From positions 62,001 to 126,000 of the forward strand of contig NZ_CP007056.1 of the NCBI RefSeq assembly GCF_000517625.1: a stretch of DNA of 64,000 bases. The letters are read 5' to 3'. This document shows, in pieces, positions 25,517-34,716 of this stretch. Each line of letters starts with the position of its first letter. Position 1 is the stretch's first letter. The DNA is from Halostagnicola larsenii XH-48 (lineage in GTDB: Archaea; Halobacteriota; Halobacteria; Halobacteriales; Natrialbaceae). Made by a program: the position numbers and the translations under genes. The notes beneath the pieces are model-generated. The model made no database searches and was not told the DNA's origin. It saw nothing but the letters and a program-made list of their open reading frames with translations.

Positions 25517-26677
25517 CTACAGTCCAAGCGCGTTGCTCGCAACCGTCGTCTTCTGGATCTCCGTCGTGCCGCCGATGATGCTCAGGATCTTCGCATCCCG
25601 GTAGTAGCGCTCGAGGGGCAGATCCGTCCGGTAGCCCTTCCCGCCGTGGACCTGTATCGCGTTCCGGGTGACGAACTCGGCGGTATCGCTCGCGACGTAC
25701 TTCGCCTTGCTCGACTGGCGCGTACTGGCGTCGTCGTCGGCGATCGCGGCCGCGGAGTCGTAGACGAGGTGGCGAGCGCCGTCGAGTCGGGCATCCATCT
25801 CGGCGATGAGCACCTGCACCGCCTGATACTTGCCGACCGCTTGCCCGCCCTGTTCACGGTCGCCGGCGTACTCGAGGGCTTCCTCGAACGCTGCGGTGGC
25901 GATGCCCGTCCCGATCGCACCGAGACCGGTTCGGGCCATGTCTATCGTCCCCATCGCGATTCGAAAGCCCTGGCCGACCTCCCCGAGGAGCGCCGAGCGG
26001 TCGACGGGAACGCCCTCGAGCGTCGAGTCGCCGGTAACGTGACCGCGCATGCCCATGAACTCCGATCGGTCGAAGGTGAACCCCTCCCGGTCGTCGACGC
26101 CGGGAGCCAGAAAGACGCTCACGCCGTGTCCGTCTTCCGGCGCGGGCTGTTTTCGGGCGACCACGAGGTGGACGTCAGCGACGCCGGCGTTGGTTCCGAA
26201 CGACTTCTCGCCGCTGAGGCGGTAGCCGTCGCCGTCGTCGCGTTCCGCCGCCACGGTCGACAGTTCGGTCGGCGAACTGCCGGCGTCGGGTTCGGTCAGT
26301 AGCATCGAGCCGACCGATTCGCCGCGTATCATGGGCTCGAGATGCGTCTCTTTCTGTTCTTCGGTGCCGAAGGTCGCGATGGGCAGCGCCGCGAAGATGT
26401 GGCCGTGAATCGACTCGGCGACCGCGCCGCTGGCCTGCGCGATTTGCTCGATCGCGAGACAGTACGAGAGGAAATCGGACCCTTCCCCGCCGTAGGCTTC
26501 CGGGAGAAGTATCCCGAGAATGCCGCGCTCGCCTGCCTGCTCTATGACCTCCCGCGGAAATTCGTCGGTTCGCTCGATGCGTTCGGCTTCCGGTTCGACG
26601 ACGTCCGCGGCAAACGACGCCGCTCGATCCCGGATCTCTCGATGCTCCTCGGAGAGGGCGTTCTCGATGAGAGTCAT
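25517..26677 (-). CDS. Acyl-CoA dehydrogenase
   Basis: A 386-residue acyl-CoA dehydrogenase of standard length. It has the N-terminal helical domain, the FAD/substrate motif 'MLLTEPDAGSSPTELST', and the C-terminal 'RNAIQVHGGKGYRTDLPLE' and 'RYYRDAKILSIIGGTTEIQ'. The glycine in 'SIIGGTTEIQ' occupies the position next to the usual catalytic Glu ('YEGT' in many members), so the base is not at the classic short-chain site and may lie elsewhere. It oxidises an acyl-CoA to a 2-enoyl-CoA, passing electrons to ETF. The start is the ATG at 26677, since the longer frame adds unrelated sequence. The next gene upstream on the same strand is the aldehyde dehydrogenase, about 110 bases away. Confidence 0.93.
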   Translation of the reverse strand: MTLIENALSEEHREIRDRAASFAADVVEPEAERIERTDEFPREVIEQAGERGILGILLPEAYGGEGSDFLSYCLAIEQIAQASGAVAESIHGHIFAALPIATFGTEEQKETHLEPMIRGESVGSMLLTEPDAGSSPTELSTVAAERDDGDGYRLSGEKSFGTNAGVADVHLVVARKQPAPEDGHGVSVFLAPGVDDREGFTFDRSEFMGMRGHVTGDSTLEGVPVDRSALLGEVGQGFRIAMGTIDMARTGLGAIGTGIATAAFEEALEYAGDREQGGQAVGKYQAVQVLIAEMDARLDGARHLVYDSAAAIADDDASTRQSSKAKYVASDTAEFVTRNAIQVHGGKGYRTDLPLERYYRDAKILSIIGGTTEIQKTTVASNALGL

Positions 26678-26788
26678 ACGGTCCAATACGCGAGACACAC
26701 CACCATAAAAGTCTCGAGAGGTGTGCTCACCGCCGGTTCGCAATCTGATCGAGCGCTCGCTCGAGATTGATATTACTCGAGGGCGACG

Positions 26789-28240
26789 TTACTCGAGATT
26801 CACGTTGACGTTTTTCGTCTGCGTGTACTCGTGGATCGCCTCGGTGCCCTGCTCGCGGCCGTGACCGCTCTGTTTGAACCCGCCGAAGGGCGTCTGGGGC
26901 TGGGTGACCGGATACTCGTTGACGCTCACCATTCCGTAGTCGAGCGAATCGGCCACGCCGTGGGCGGTCTGCAGGTCGGACGTCCAGATGCCGGCCATGA
27001 GGCCGTACGGCGAGTCGTTGGCGATTTCGATCGCCTCCTCGCGGTCGCCGAACTCGATGACCGACAGCACCGGACCGAAGATCTCCTCTCGAGCGATCGC
27101 CATGTCGTTGGTCACGTCGGTGAACACGGTCGGTTCGACGAAGTGACCGACGTCTCTGTCCGCGGGAACGCCGCCGCCGGTCGCCACCGTCGCGCCTTCT
27201 TCTTTCCCGCTCTCGATGTACTCGAGGACCTCCGCCTGCTGGCTCTCGCTGACCGTCGGTCCCATTCGCCCGTCGTCGTCGATGCCGCTCCCGAGGGGCG
27301 TTGCCTCGGCTCGTTCGACGACCTGCTCGACCACCTCGTCGTGGATCGATTCGTGGACGAGCAGGCGCGACCCCGCCCAGCACATCTGTCCGGCGTTCAT
27401 GAAGATGCCGTAGTGACAGCCCGCGGCGGCAGCCTCGAGGTCGGCGTCCGGGAAGACGATGTTCGGGCCTTTGCCGCCGAGTTCCAGCGTTACGCCGGTC
27501 ACGTTCTGGGACGCCTGCTCCATGACGCCCTTCCCAACGCCGGTGCTGCCCGTGAACGCGACGTGGTCGACTTCGGGGTGTTCGACGAGTCGGTTTCCGG
27601 CGGTTGATCCGCGGCCGGGAACGACGTTCAACACGCCGTCGGGAAGCCCGGCCTCCTCGGCCGCGACGGCGTAGTAAAGCGCCGACAGCGGCGTCGTACT
27701 CGAGGGTTTGAGCACGGCCGTGTTTCCGCAGGCCAGCGCGGGCGCGAGACTCCGCCCGGCGAGCTGGAAGGGATAGTTCCACGGGATGACGTGGCCCGTG
27801 ACGCCCACCGGCTCCCGGACGGTGTAGTTCAGCCGGTTGCCGGGAACGGGCACCTCGTCGCCCTGAATCTTGTCGGTCCAGCCGGCGTAGTACCGGAACG
27901 TGTCGACGACCATCTCCACGTCCAGCGAGGCTTCGAACGGCGTCTTGCCGTTGTCTCGAGACTCCACGCGGACGATTTCGTCCGACATCGATTCGATAGC
28001 GTCCGCCATGGCATCGAGTCGCCGGCCGCGTTCGCGCGGCTCGAGCGAGCGCCAGTCGCTGTCGCGCTCGACCGCGTCGGCGGCCGCAGAAACCGCGCTG
28101 TCGACGTCGGCTTCCGCCGCTTGCGCGATGGTAGCGTAGGTCTCTTCGGTCGCCGGGTCCTCGGTCGTAAACGTCTCGGCGTTTTCGGCTTCGATCCACT
28201 CGCCGTCGATGAACAGGTCTGTCGGCCCGCTGTAACTCAT
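26789..28240 (-). CDS. NAD(P)+-dependent aldehyde dehydrogenase
   Basis: A 483-residue ALDH-superfamily enzyme. The catalytic Glu region is 'VTGVTLELGGKGPNIVF', and the nucleophilic Cys is in 'NAGQMCWAGSRLLV'. The C-terminal 'PFGGFKQSGHGREQG' is typical of the betaine/semialdehyde branch. It oxidises an aldehyde to an acid. In this CoA-catabolic neighbourhood it could act on a semialdehyde after ring opening, the job done by the ALDH half of bacterial PaaZ, but that is inference. A TATA-like CTTTTTATCG is centred near 28270, about 27-30 bases upstream of the ATG. Confidence 0.93.
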   Translation of the reverse strand: MSYSGPTDLFIDGEWIEAENAETFTTEDPATEETYATIAQAAEADVDSAVSAAADAVERDSDWRSLEPRERGRRLDAMADAIESMSDEIVRVESRDNGKTPFEASLDVEMVVDTFRYYAGWTDKIQGDEVPVPGNRLNYTVREPVGVTGHVIPWNYPFQLAGRSLAPALACGNTAVLKPSSTTPLSALYYAVAAEEAGLPDGVLNVVPGRGSTAGNRLVEHPEVDHVAFTGSTGVGKGVMEQASQNVTGVTLELGGKGPNIVFPDADLEAAAAGCHYGIFMNAGQMCWAGSRLLVHESIHDEVVEQVVERAEATPLGSGIDDDGRMGPTVSESQQAEVLEYIESGKEEGATVATGGGVPADRDVGHFVEPTVFTDVTNDMAIAREEIFGPVLSVIEFGDREEAIEIANDSPYGLMAGIWTSDLQTAHGVADSLDYGMVSVNEYPVTQPQTPFGGFKQSGHGREQGTEAIHEYTQTKNVNVNLE

Positions 28241-28323
28241 ACGTGTTCATCTATCGTACGGTCCGATAAAAAGCGTATGGTACCGGTCGGTCGGGCCGTC
28301 TCGTCGAACCGTCGTCGCTGTCA

Positions 28324-28370
28324 GTTCGCGGACCGCGGCCGTGCTGATCATCGGTTAGCGGATCGCGAAC
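28324..28370. promoter_or_regulatory. Long-spaced inverted repeat between aldehyde dehydrogenase and thiolase genes
   Basis: GTTCGCG (28324-28330) and its reverse complement CGCGAAC (28364-28370) are separated by 33 bases in the divergent promoter region. Outer GTCAG/CTGAC segments extend the symmetry loosely. It is a possible binding site for a shared regulator of the two divergent operons. Confidence 0.3.
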
Positions 28371-28395
28371 GAGCTGACCAGTAGTCGTGAATCGG

Positions 28396-28412
28396 CTCAC
28401 GTTCGTCGTGAG
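28396..28412. promoter_or_regulatory. Palindrome next to the thiolase TATA box
   Basis: CTCACG (28396-28401) and CGTGAG (28407-28412) form a perfect six-base dyad with a five-base spacer. It directly abuts the TATA-like CTATAAGG at 28417-28424, which lies about 27 bases before the thiolase ATG. The position fits an operator or activator site overlapping the TFB recognition element. Confidence 0.45.
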
Positions 28413-28447
28413 TCATCTATAAGGGACCGGGGGAGCTATCCCCACCC

Positions 28448-29626
28448 ATGCGAGATGCATACGTCCTCGGGGCAGGGCAGTCGTCGTTCGGCTCGTTTCC
28501 GGACGAGACGTATCTGTCGCTGTTCGACGACGCCTTCGACGCGGCGATAGATAGCGTGGAGACGGAACTCGAGCCGGAGTCGATCGACGAAGCGTTCCTC
28601 GGAACGCTCGGAGTCGGCGGCCGGCAGATCGGCCTCTCCGGGCCCGCAGTCACCGAACACGTCGGCCTCCACGGAATTCCCACGACTCGAGTCGAGAACG
28701 CCTGCGCCGCGAGCGGCTACGCGTTTCGACAGGCGGTCACGGCCGTCCGCTCGGGAATGGCCGACGTCGCGCTGGCCGGCGGCTACGAGGTGATGACCGA
28801 CGCGAGTTCCGATCACACCCGCTGGTGGCTCGGCGTCAGCGGTGAGACCGAGTGGGAGCGAACGAGCGGGACGACCTTCGCGGGCGTCTACGCGCAGATG
28901 GCCAGCGCCCACATGAACGAGTACGACACCACTGTCGAGGACCTGAGCCGCGTCGCGGTGAAAAACCACGCCAACGGCGCGCAAAACCCCAAAGCGCACC
29001 TCGGCTTCGAGTGCTCGCTCGAGGACGCGGTCTCCGCGCCGGCGGTCGCGGACCCGCTCAACCTCTATCACTGCTGTCCGACGACCGACGGAGCCAGCGC
29101 CGTGCTCGTCGCGAGCGAGGAAGTCGCCAGCAAACACGGCGACACGCTGATCCGCGTCGCCGGCTGCGGTGCCTCGAGCGGGCGAGTCGGCCTTTTCCAG
29201 CGCGGCTCGCTGACGTCCGTCCCGGCGAGCACTCGAGCCGGCGAAGACGCCTACGAGGCGGCGGGGATCGGGCCCGAAGACCTCGACTTCGCGGAGGTCC
29301 ACGACTGTTTCGCTATCGCCGAACTCCTGGCTTACGAGGATCTGGGCTTCTGTGATCGGGGCGAGGCCGGACGGCTCCTTCGGGAGGGCGTGACCGACCC
29401 CGACGGCGAGTTGCCGACGAACACCAGCGGCGGGTTGAAATCGAAGGGCCACCCCATCGGCGCGACCGGGACCGGCCAGATCGTGGAGGCGTTTGACCAG
29501 CTCCGAGGCGAGGCACACGTCCAGGTCGACGATCCGAAATACGGGCTCACGCACAACGTCGGCGGGAGCGGGGGCGGCGCGACCGTCCACATCTTCGAGA
29601 AGGAAGAAACGGAGGGATCGGCATGA
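28448..29626 (+). CDS. Thiolase-family acyltransferase (acetyl-CoA acetyltransferase / SCP-x type)
   Basis: A 392-residue thiolase of the archaeal/SCP-x branch. The acyl-accepting Cys is in 'RVENACAASGYAF', the HDCF motif in 'EVHDCFAIAELL' and the catalytic His in 'GGLKSKGHPIGATG'. The last motif, 'HNVGGSGGG', has glycine/serine where bacterial degradative thiolases carry a second Cys, as is common in archaeal members. It cleaves or condenses 3-oxoacyl-CoA. It overlaps the following HMGCS-like/DUF35 gene by four bases (ATGA), the usual archaeal partnership. Confidence 0.92.
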   Translation: MRDAYVLGAGQSSFGSFPDETYLSLFDDAFDAAIDSVETELEPESIDEAFLGTLGVGGRQIGLSGPAVTEHVGLHGIPTTRVENACAASGYAFRQAVTAVRSGMADVALAGGYEVMTDASSDHTRWWLGVSGETEWERTSGTTFAGVYAQMASAHMNEYDTTVEDLSRVAVKNHANGAQNPKAHLGFECSLEDAVSAPAVADPLNLYHCCPTTDGASAVLVASEEVASKHGDTLIRVAGCGASSGRVGLFQRGSLTSVPASTRAGEDAYEAAGIGPEDLDFAEVHDCFAIAELLAYEDLGFCDRGEAGRLLREGVTDPDGELPTNTSGGLKSKGHPIGATGTGQIVEAFDQLRGEAHVQVDDPKYGLTHNVGGSGGGATVHIFEKEETEGSA

Positions 29627-31038
29627 GCGGAATCGTCGCCGCCGGCGTCTACGTCCCACGATTCCGGCTCTCGAGCGACGAACTCGAGGCCGCATGGGGA
29701 ACGAGCCACGCCTCAGGCGTCGAGCAGAAGGCGGTCCCCGCCGCGGACGAGGACGCGCTGACGATGGCCGTCACAGCCGCCGAACGGGCGCTCGAGAGCA
29801 CGTCCCGCCATCGGTCGGCCATCGACGTCGTGGCGGCCGCGACGACGACGCCCCCGCTCGCGGAGGGCGATTTCGTTCCGCGGCTGGTCCGCGCGCTCGA
29901 TCTCCCGGCGCGGGTCGCGACGACGACCGCGACCCAGCACACCGCGGCAGGAGCCGAGGCGCTTTCGAGGGCGCTCGACGCCGACGGGACGGCGCTCGTG
30001 GTCGTCGCTGACTGTCCGGAAGGGGTGCCCGCCGATGCCGACCATCCGCTCGGCGCGGGTGCCGCAGCGTTCATCGTCGGCGACGATCCGGCGGTCGAGG
30101 TCGAAGACAGCGCCTGGCACAGCGACGAGACGCCTGGCGTTCGGTTCCGCGAACGCGGGACTAAGGCGGTCGACGCCCTCGGGATCACGACCTACGAACG
30201 CGACGCGGTTCGCGAGGCCGTCACGAGCGCGGTGACGTCGCTCGAGGTCGACCCGGAGACGGCGACCGGCGCTGCGATTCACCAGCGAGACGGCGCGTTT
30301 CCCTACCGCGTCGCGGGTGACCTTCCACTCTCGACCGACGCCGTCGGGGCGGGAACCGTCGTCGACCGCATCGGCGACGCGGGGGCCGCAACCGTCCCGA
30401 TCGGACTGCTCTCGGCGCTTTCCGATTCTGACGACGGCGGGAGCGAGCTTTCGATCGCCGCCTTCTTCGGGGGCGGCAGCGCGGCCGCGTTCGCCTGCAG
30501 AGGCACCCTTTCGGTGCCGGGACTCGAGGACCTCGAATCGGCGGAACCGATCTCCTACGCCGCGTACCTCCGCGAGCGCGGCTACGTCGTCGACGGCGAG
30601 GTCTCCGGCGGCGGCGCGAACGTCAGCCTGCCGAACTGGCGGGGGTCGCTCGAGCAGCGCTACCGCCTCGTGGCCGGCTCCTGTCCTGACTGTGGCGGCG
30701 TCACGTTCCCACCCGAGGGCGCCTGCCAGGAGTGTCACGCTCGCGTCGAATTCGACGAGTTCGAAGCGCCCCGGACGGGAACCGTTCGGGCCGTGACCGC
30801 GATCGGGCAGGGCGGCGCGCCGCCCGAGTTCGCGGAACAACAGCAACGCGACGGCGCGTACGCGGTCGCGATCGTCGCGCTCGAGGCCGACGAAGGGACG
30901 ATCACGCTGCCGGCCCAGATTACCGACGTGGACCCCGAGTCGGTCTCTGTCGGCGATACCGTCGCGGCGACGATCCGGCGAATCTACACGCAGGAAGGCC
31001 TGCCCCGATACGGCGTGAAGTTCGAGCCGACCGACTAG
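29623..31038 (+). CDS. HMG-CoA-synthase-like protein fused to a DUF35 zinc-ribbon/OB-fold domain
   Basis: A 471-residue fusion. Residues ~1-330 have the ketosynthase/HMG-CoA synthase fold ('GIVAAGVYVPRFRLSSDEL' at the start). Residues ~345-471 are DUF35, with a zinc ribbon 'CPDCGGVTFPPEGACQEC' and an OB fold ending 'YGVKFEP'. In archaea, thiolase, HMGCS and DUF35 proteins form a channelled complex; here two of the three are fused. Where the catalytic Cys should sit the sequence reads 'TATQHTAAGAEAL', with no cysteine, so this is probably not a working HMG-CoA synthase but a structural or acyl-CoA-binding partner of the thiolase. Confidence 0.87.
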   Translation: MSGIVAAGVYVPRFRLSSDELEAAWGTSHASGVEQKAVPAADEDALTMAVTAAERALESTSRHRSAIDVVAAATTTPPLAEGDFVPRLVRALDLPARVATTTATQHTAAGAEALSRALDADGTALVVVADCPEGVPADADHPLGAGAAAFIVGDDPAVEVEDSAWHSDETPGVRFRERGTKAVDALGITTYERDAVREAVTSAVTSLEVDPETATGAAIHQRDGAFPYRVAGDLPLSTDAVGAGTVVDRIGDAGAATVPIGLLSALSDSDDGGSELSIAAFFGGGSAAAFACRGTLSVPGLEDLESAEPISYAAYLRERGYVVDGEVSGGGANVSLPNWRGSLEQRYRLVAGSCPDCGGVTFPPEGACQECHARVEFDEFEAPRTGTVRAVTAIGQGGAPPEFAEQQQRDGAYAVAIVALEADEGTITLPAQITDVDPESVSVGDTVAATIRRIYTQEGLPRYGVKFEPTD

Positions 31039-31132
31039 CTGGCGGGTTGGTGCGGACCTATTTCGATTCGGGTCGTCGATCGAGACACGAGTGATAGGAA
31101 GGTTTTTCATCGATACTCGAGATTGATTTCGT

Positions 31133-32015
31133 ATGCAAATTACGGTACTCGGAGCCGGGAGTATGGGCCACGGAATCGCGCAGGTCTCCGCGATGGCGGG
31201 TCACGACGTCGTTCTCAGGGACGTCGAAGAAGCGTTCGTCGAGGACGGACTCGAGGGGGTCCGCGACAACTTGCAAGGCGGCGTCGACCGGGACAAAGTC
31301 ACCGAAACCGAGATGGAAGAAACCTTGGCGCGCATCCAGGGGACGACAGACCTCGAGGCGGCCGTCGAAGACGCCGACCTCGTCGTCGAGGCGGTTCCCG
31401 AGGACATGGACCTGAAACAGGAGGTCTTCGCGGACGTCGAGGCCGCCGCGGACGAGGAGACGGTCATCGCGTCGAACACCTCCTCACTGTCGGTGACCGA
31501 GATGGCGAGCGCACTCGATCGACCCGAACGGGCGATCGGCCTCCACTTTTTCAACCCGCCGCACATCATGGATCTGGTCGAAATCGTCGTCGCCGAACGG
31601 ACCGATGACCGGACGGAATCGTTCGCCGTCGACTACGTCCGCGACCTCGAGAAGGAAGCCGTCGTCGTTCGGGATACCGCCGGCTTCGCTTCCTCGAGAC
31701 TCGGCGTCGCGACCGGCCTCGAGGCGATTCGGATGGTCGAGGAGGGCGTCGCCAGTCCGGCTGACATCGACGAGGCGATGAAAATCGGCTACGGCTATCC
31801 GATGGGGCCGCTCGAGCTAACCGATCACGTCGGCCTCGACGTTCGACTCCACATCGCCGAACATCTCCGCGAGGAACTCGGCGAGCGGTTCAAGCCGCCC
31901 CAGATGCTCCGGCGGAAGGTCCGCGCCGGGACCCTCGGGAAGAAGTCAGGCGAGGGGTTCTACGTCTGGAAAGACGGCGAGCGCGTCGGGATGAGCGGCG
32001 ACTGGGGTGAGAGAA

Positions 32016-32023
<8 letters not shown>
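31133..32023 (+). CDS. 3-hydroxyacyl-CoA dehydrogenase
   Basis: A 296-residue monofunctional enzyme. The NAD loop is 'ITVLGAGSMGHGIAQVSAMA', and the catalytic-region motif is 'GLHFFNPPHIMDLVEIV' with the His-Phe-Phe-Asn-Pro signature. The C-terminal dimerisation domain contains 'GYGYPMGPLELTDHVGLD'. It oxidises 3-hydroxyacyl-CoA to 3-oxoacyl-CoA, the step before the thiolase encoded upstream, and could serve as the PaaH-equivalent. It overlaps the enoyl-CoA hydratase by eight bases. Confidence 0.95.
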
Positions 32024-32822
<799 letters not shown>

Positions 32823-32957
32823 GAACGGCAGGCAGCGGACGATCCTCAACCAACTGTCTTTCGACGATAATTGAAATTGTCAGTTGCCAACGTGTGCTCT
32901 CCGATCGTTCGAATTGTCTAGCTGGGGGGACCGTAAGACTGAACTACCTATTTTGCG

Positions 32958-32981
32958 AATGGGTACCTATGCCAATGGGTA
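32958..32981 (+). repeat. Tandem AATGGGTA repeats upstream of the acyl-CoA ligase
   Basis: AATGGGTA occurs at 32958-32965 and 32974-32981, offset by 16 bases, just downstream of a TATA-like CCTATTTTGC near 32948. The position overlaps the expected transcription start of the ligase gene (ATG 33040), so it could be a regulatory site. Confidence 0.3.
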
Positions 32982-33039
32982 TGGTAACATACGAAGATAT
33001 CGCACCGACAGACCAACGCGAGACGCTATCGGTCGACGC

Positions 33040-34680
33040 ATGAAACAGCCACTACTCACGACGGACTATCTGGATCGAGCGGTGACCCTGTTCGGCGACG
33101 AAATCGGCGTGATCGCAGACGACGGGACGGCGTTTACGTACGCCGAACTCGGCGAGCGAGTCGATCGACTGTCGAACGCGCTGCAGGCACGCGGAGTCGA
33201 GAAGGGGGACCGCGTCGCCCTGCTGTCGCCGAACTCCCATTACTTCATCGAGACGCTGTACGCGACGATGCAACTCGGCGCGCTGTTCGTCCCGTTGAAC
33301 GTCCGGCTCCAACCAGCGGAGTACGACTATCTGGTCGACGACTGCGATCCGACCGTCCTCATCGCCGACTACGAGTACGCGGGGAAACTCGAGCACCTCA
33401 AAGGCGATCAAGGCGTCGAGTCGTGGATCGCCTACGACGCCGCCGCGGTCGACGGCGGTGAGGCCGGTGAACCCGGGCGATCCTCGTCGGACTCGTCCGA
33501 CGTAGACTGGGACGATTACGAGACCGTCCTCGAGAACTCGTCACCGAACGCGCCGGACGCGGTCGATCTCTCGGAGGACGACGACGCGACGATCCTCTAC
33601 ACGTCGGGGACGACGGGGGATCCGAAAGGGGTCGTCCACACCCATCGCATCCAGCACTACCACGCGCTGATCCACGCCCACCACGTCGAGTTCGAGGACG
33701 ACGACACCATCCTGTGGACCTCGCCGATGTTCCACATCAACGGTTGGGGACACATCTACGGGCTCACCGGCATCGGCGGCACCCACGTCATCCTGCGGGA
33801 TTTCGACCCCGGAACGGTGTTCGAGCGCATCCGCGAGCACGACGTGTCGTTCCTCGGCGGCGCGCCGACGGTCTTGAACATGCTCCTCGAGTACCACGAC
33901 GAAGCCGACGTTCCGACCAGCGGCGAGAAGCCGGTCCGTGTCGAGACCGCCGCGAGTCCGCCGCCGAAACAGACGATCAGGCGGACCGAGGACGAACTCG
34001 GCTGGCGGATCATCCACGCCTACGGCGCGACCGAGACCGGCCCGCTGATCACGACCAGCAACTCGAGGCGCAAGATCGAGGGCGGCGACACGTACGACAT
34101 CATCAACAAACCGGGCTTCGCCACGCTGAACACGAAGATACGCGTCGTCGACGAGGACGGCGAGGACGTTCCGCGGGACGACGAGACGAAAGGCGAGGTC
34201 GTCGCTCGAGGAAACCAGGTCCTCGATCGGTACTGGAACAAGCCGGCTGCAACCGAACGGGCGTTTCACGACCGGGTCGACGACTGGTTCCACACCGGCG
34301 ACATCGCGACCATCGACGAGCACGAGATGATAACCATCGTCGACCGGAAGAAAGATATCATCATCTCCGGCGGCGAGAACATCTCCTCGATCGAAGTGCA
34401 GGATACGATCTACGACCACCCCGACGTTCGAATGGCCGCGGTCATCGCCGTTCCCCACGAGAAGTGGGGCGAGACGCCGAAGGCGCTCGTCGTCACCGAC
34501 GACGATTCGGAGCTAACCGAAGACGACCTCATCGAGTTCACTCGAGACAAACTCGCTCATTACAAGTGCCCGACGCAGGTCGAGTTTCGCGATACGCTTC
34601 CCCAGACCTCGACCGGCAAGATCCAGAAGTTCGAACTCAGGGAAGAACACTGGAACGATACCGCAGGCAACGTCAACTAA
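33040..34680 (+). CDS. Acyl-CoA synthetase (AMP-forming), medium/long-chain type
   Basis: A 546-residue ANL-superfamily ligase. The ATP loop is 'ILYTSGTTGDPKGVVHTHR', followed by 'AYGATETGPLITT' and 'DDWFHTGDIATID', and the C-terminal 'VDRKKDIIISGGENISSIE'. The catalytic lysine is near the end, 'PQTSTGKIQKFELRE'. It activates a carboxylic acid to its CoA thioester via an acyl-AMP. The sequence resembles the fatty-acid branch more than the benzoate branch. The ATG at 33040 is chosen because the residues upstream of it are not conserved-looking. It ends the plus-strand beta-oxidation run and converges on the formate dehydrogenase genes. Confidence 0.93.
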   Translation: MKQPLLTTDYLDRAVTLFGDEIGVIADDGTAFTYAELGERVDRLSNALQARGVEKGDRVALLSPNSHYFIETLYATMQLGALFVPLNVRLQPAEYDYLVDDCDPTVLIADYEYAGKLEHLKGDQGVESWIAYDAAAVDGGEAGEPGRSSSDSSDVDWDDYETVLENSSPNAPDAVDLSEDDDATILYTSGTTGDPKGVVHTHRIQHYHALIHAHHVEFEDDDTILWTSPMFHINGWGHIYGLTGIGGTHVILRDFDPGTVFERIREHDVSFLGGAPTVLNMLLEYHDEADVPTSGEKPVRVETAASPPPKQTIRRTEDELGWRIIHAYGATETGPLITTSNSRRKIEGGDTYDIINKPGFATLNTKIRVVDEDGEDVPRDDETKGEVVARGNQVLDRYWNKPAATERAFHDRVDDWFHTGDIATIDEHEMITIVDRKKDIIISGGENISSIEVQDTIYDHPDVRMAAVIAVPHEKWGETPKALVVTDDDSELTEDDLIEFTRDKLAHYKCPTQVEFRDTLPQTSTGKIQKFELREEHWNDTAGNVN

Positions 34681-34716
34681 CGGTCGAAGGTAGTTTGCGA
34701 GCGGTCCGAGTCGGAT

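Noticed and set aside
27791-28384. 197-codon frame on the plus strand opposite the start of the aldehyde dehydrogenase gene
   Set aside because: It is a shadow of the aldehyde dehydrogenase coding sequence and has no domain or promoter of its own.
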